From an uncultured bacterium (GTDB lineage Bacteria; Patescibacteriota; Minisyncoccia; Phycocordibacterales; UBA1006): 5,241 bases of DNA. The DNA lies in the NCBI GenBank assembly GCA_903873095.1, contig CAIQMU010000009.1, positions 1 to 5,241 on the forward strand, read 5' to 3'. Shown here piece by piece: positions 4,636 through 5,241 of this stretch. The translations under genes were made by a program, and so were the position numbers. A model generated the notes under the pieces. It made no database searches, had not been told where the DNA came from, and saw only the letters and a program-made list of their open reading frames with translations. Position 1 is the first letter of the stretch, and every line of letters begins with the position of its first letter.

Positions 4636-5046
4636 ATGGAAAACAACACAGGACAAGTATTAACAACCAAGAATGGCAACCTACTCGTACAAGTAAAAGG
4701 ATCCAATGGTGGATTTGTATACATGTCACCAGAAGGTGTGTATTTGCCAAATATTTATGAAGAAACAAATGGCAAAGCCATCGATCATCGCGAATGGAAC
4801 TTCATGAAAGAGAGGGTTGGTGACACACGCAGAAATGCAACTGATACCGAAATCGAAATGGCTCTCAGGGCGATAGAAAAACGCAAAGAGATGCTCAAAC
4901 TCGACGATGTTTTGGATCGTATCGAATGGAAAGACATCAACGTACCGGTTCAGAAAAAACCAGACCTTTCAGTTTCAGCAGATGTCGTCCTGGTAGATCC
5001 TGAGACTACACCAAACACCCCGTTTGCTAACCTATTAAAAAACTAA
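4636..5046 (+). CDS. Hypothetical protein, 136 aa
   Basis: I do not recognise a family. The protein starts MENNTGQVLTTKNGNLLVQV and contains a Gly-rich, probably beta-strand N-terminal part (GNLLVQVKGSNGGFVYMSPEGVYLP, about 14-38). A charged, probably helical middle follows (TEIEMALRAIEKRKEMLKLDDVLDRI, about 71-96). The C-terminal tail, about 40 residues, is Pro/Val-rich and probably flexible. There is no signal peptide, membrane segment or Cys/His metal motif, so a small cytoplasmic protein is likely. A strong promoter, an ATG at a suitable distance and an intrinsic terminator 22 bases after the stop support a real single-gene transcription unit. It is divergent from aspS, with no evidence of functional linkage beyond shared upstream DNA. 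Confidence 0.85.
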   Translation: MENNTGQVLTTKNGNLLVQVKGSNGGFVYMSPEGVYLPNIYEETNGKAIDHREWNFMKERVGDTRRNATDTEIEMALRAIEKRKEMLKLDDVLDRIEWKDINVPVQKKPDLSVSADVVLVDPETTPNTPFANLLKN

Positions 5047-5068
5047 AAGGTAGCATCCAGCTTAGTAT

Positions 5069-5099
5069 AAGTGAGAAGAAATTTCTTCTCACTTTTTTT
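5069..5099 (+). terminator. Intrinsic terminator of the 136-aa gene
   Basis: A perfect 26-base palindrome has arms AAGTGAGAAGAAA (5069-5081) and TTTCTTCTCACTT (5082-5094), and a T7 tract (5093-5099) follows. It begins 22 bases after the stop codon. The stem is AT-rich, but its length and the T run make it a strong candidate. Confidence 0.9.
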
Positions 5100-5114
5100 A
5101 TTTCATCCAAAAAC

Positions 5115-5187
5115 CCCCAGCGCAGCTGGGGTGTACGTTTGAAGGCAACGCCGTATACTAAAACCGTCCGGCAGGACGGTTTTAGTA
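5115..5187. repeat. Cluster of three compact hairpins in the spacer
   Basis: Three inverted repeats follow almost without a gap. The first is CCCCAGC-GCA-GCTGGGG (5115-5131). The second is GTGTACG with CGTATAC (5131-5137 and 5152-5158, 7 bp with one G-U pair). The third has 14-bp arms at 5156-5169 and 5174-5187 around a GGCA loop, with core ACCGTCC/GGACGGT. The last resembles a terminator whose T4 run lies inside the stem, so it may back up the terminator at 5069-5099. Otherwise these are GC-rich palindromes of unknown role. Confidence 0.6.
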
Positions 5188-5203
5188 ATTAATCAATACA
5201 CTT

Positions 5204-5241
5204 ATGAACCACCACAAGCGTACTATTCGTACTTTATCACA
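5204..5241 (+). CDS. Start of an unidentified plus-strand gene (partial)
   Basis: An ATG at 5204 opens a frame that stays open to the window edge, giving MNHHKRTIRTLS over 12 complete codons. It is too short to assign. It follows a hairpin cluster by 16 bases and has an AT-rich leader without SD, like the other starts here. The basic start followed by what could become a hydrophobic segment would allow a membrane or exported protein, but nothing here proves it. It could be spurious. Confidence 0.4.
   Translation, partial: MNHHKRTIRTLS

Overview
The window looks like chromosome from an ultrasmall, uncultured Candidate Phyla Radiation bacterium (Patescibacteria, probably the Parcubacteria/Paceibacteria side). 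This is inference from style, not a database match. The DNA is AT-leaning and compactly packed. Start codons almost all lack Shine-Dalgarno sequences. Core proteins are shortened or carry lineage-type substitutions, and the spacers hold GC-rich palindromes.

Left half (1-2652), minus strand: one apparent operon reading scpA, scpB, mraY, ftsW (ftsW runs off the left edge). scpA and scpB overlap by ATGA, and scpB and mraY are 12 bases apart. mraY and ftsW are separated by a 112-base palindromic element that fills almost the whole spacer. A sigma70-like promoter lies directly in front of scpA and would give an almost leaderless mRNA. The operon joins chromosome organisation (the ScpAB partners of Smc) to peptidoglycan synthesis (lipid I formation by MraY, glycan polymerisation by FtsW).

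Middle (2653-4635): a small plus-strand ORF for a very basic 45-residue peptide converges on aspS, which is on the minus strand. One bidirectional terminator lies between them. aspS encodes a bacterial-type aspartyl-tRNA synthetase that lacks the GAD insertion domain. Its leader (about 4362-4541) is a T-box riboswitch. The antiterminator has the UGGN-ACC bulge with N = C, which fits the G73 discriminator of tRNA-Asp. A competing terminator hairpin and U tract follow. Stem I is unusually small. This is the most interesting object in the window.

Right end (4579-5241), plus strand: a good promoter reads away from aspS into an unrecognised 136-residue protein, which ends at a strong intrinsic terminator. 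A run of three compact hairpins follows, then the start of another plus-strand gene cut by the window edge.

I found no tRNA, rRNA, CRISPR array, transposase or phage gene.
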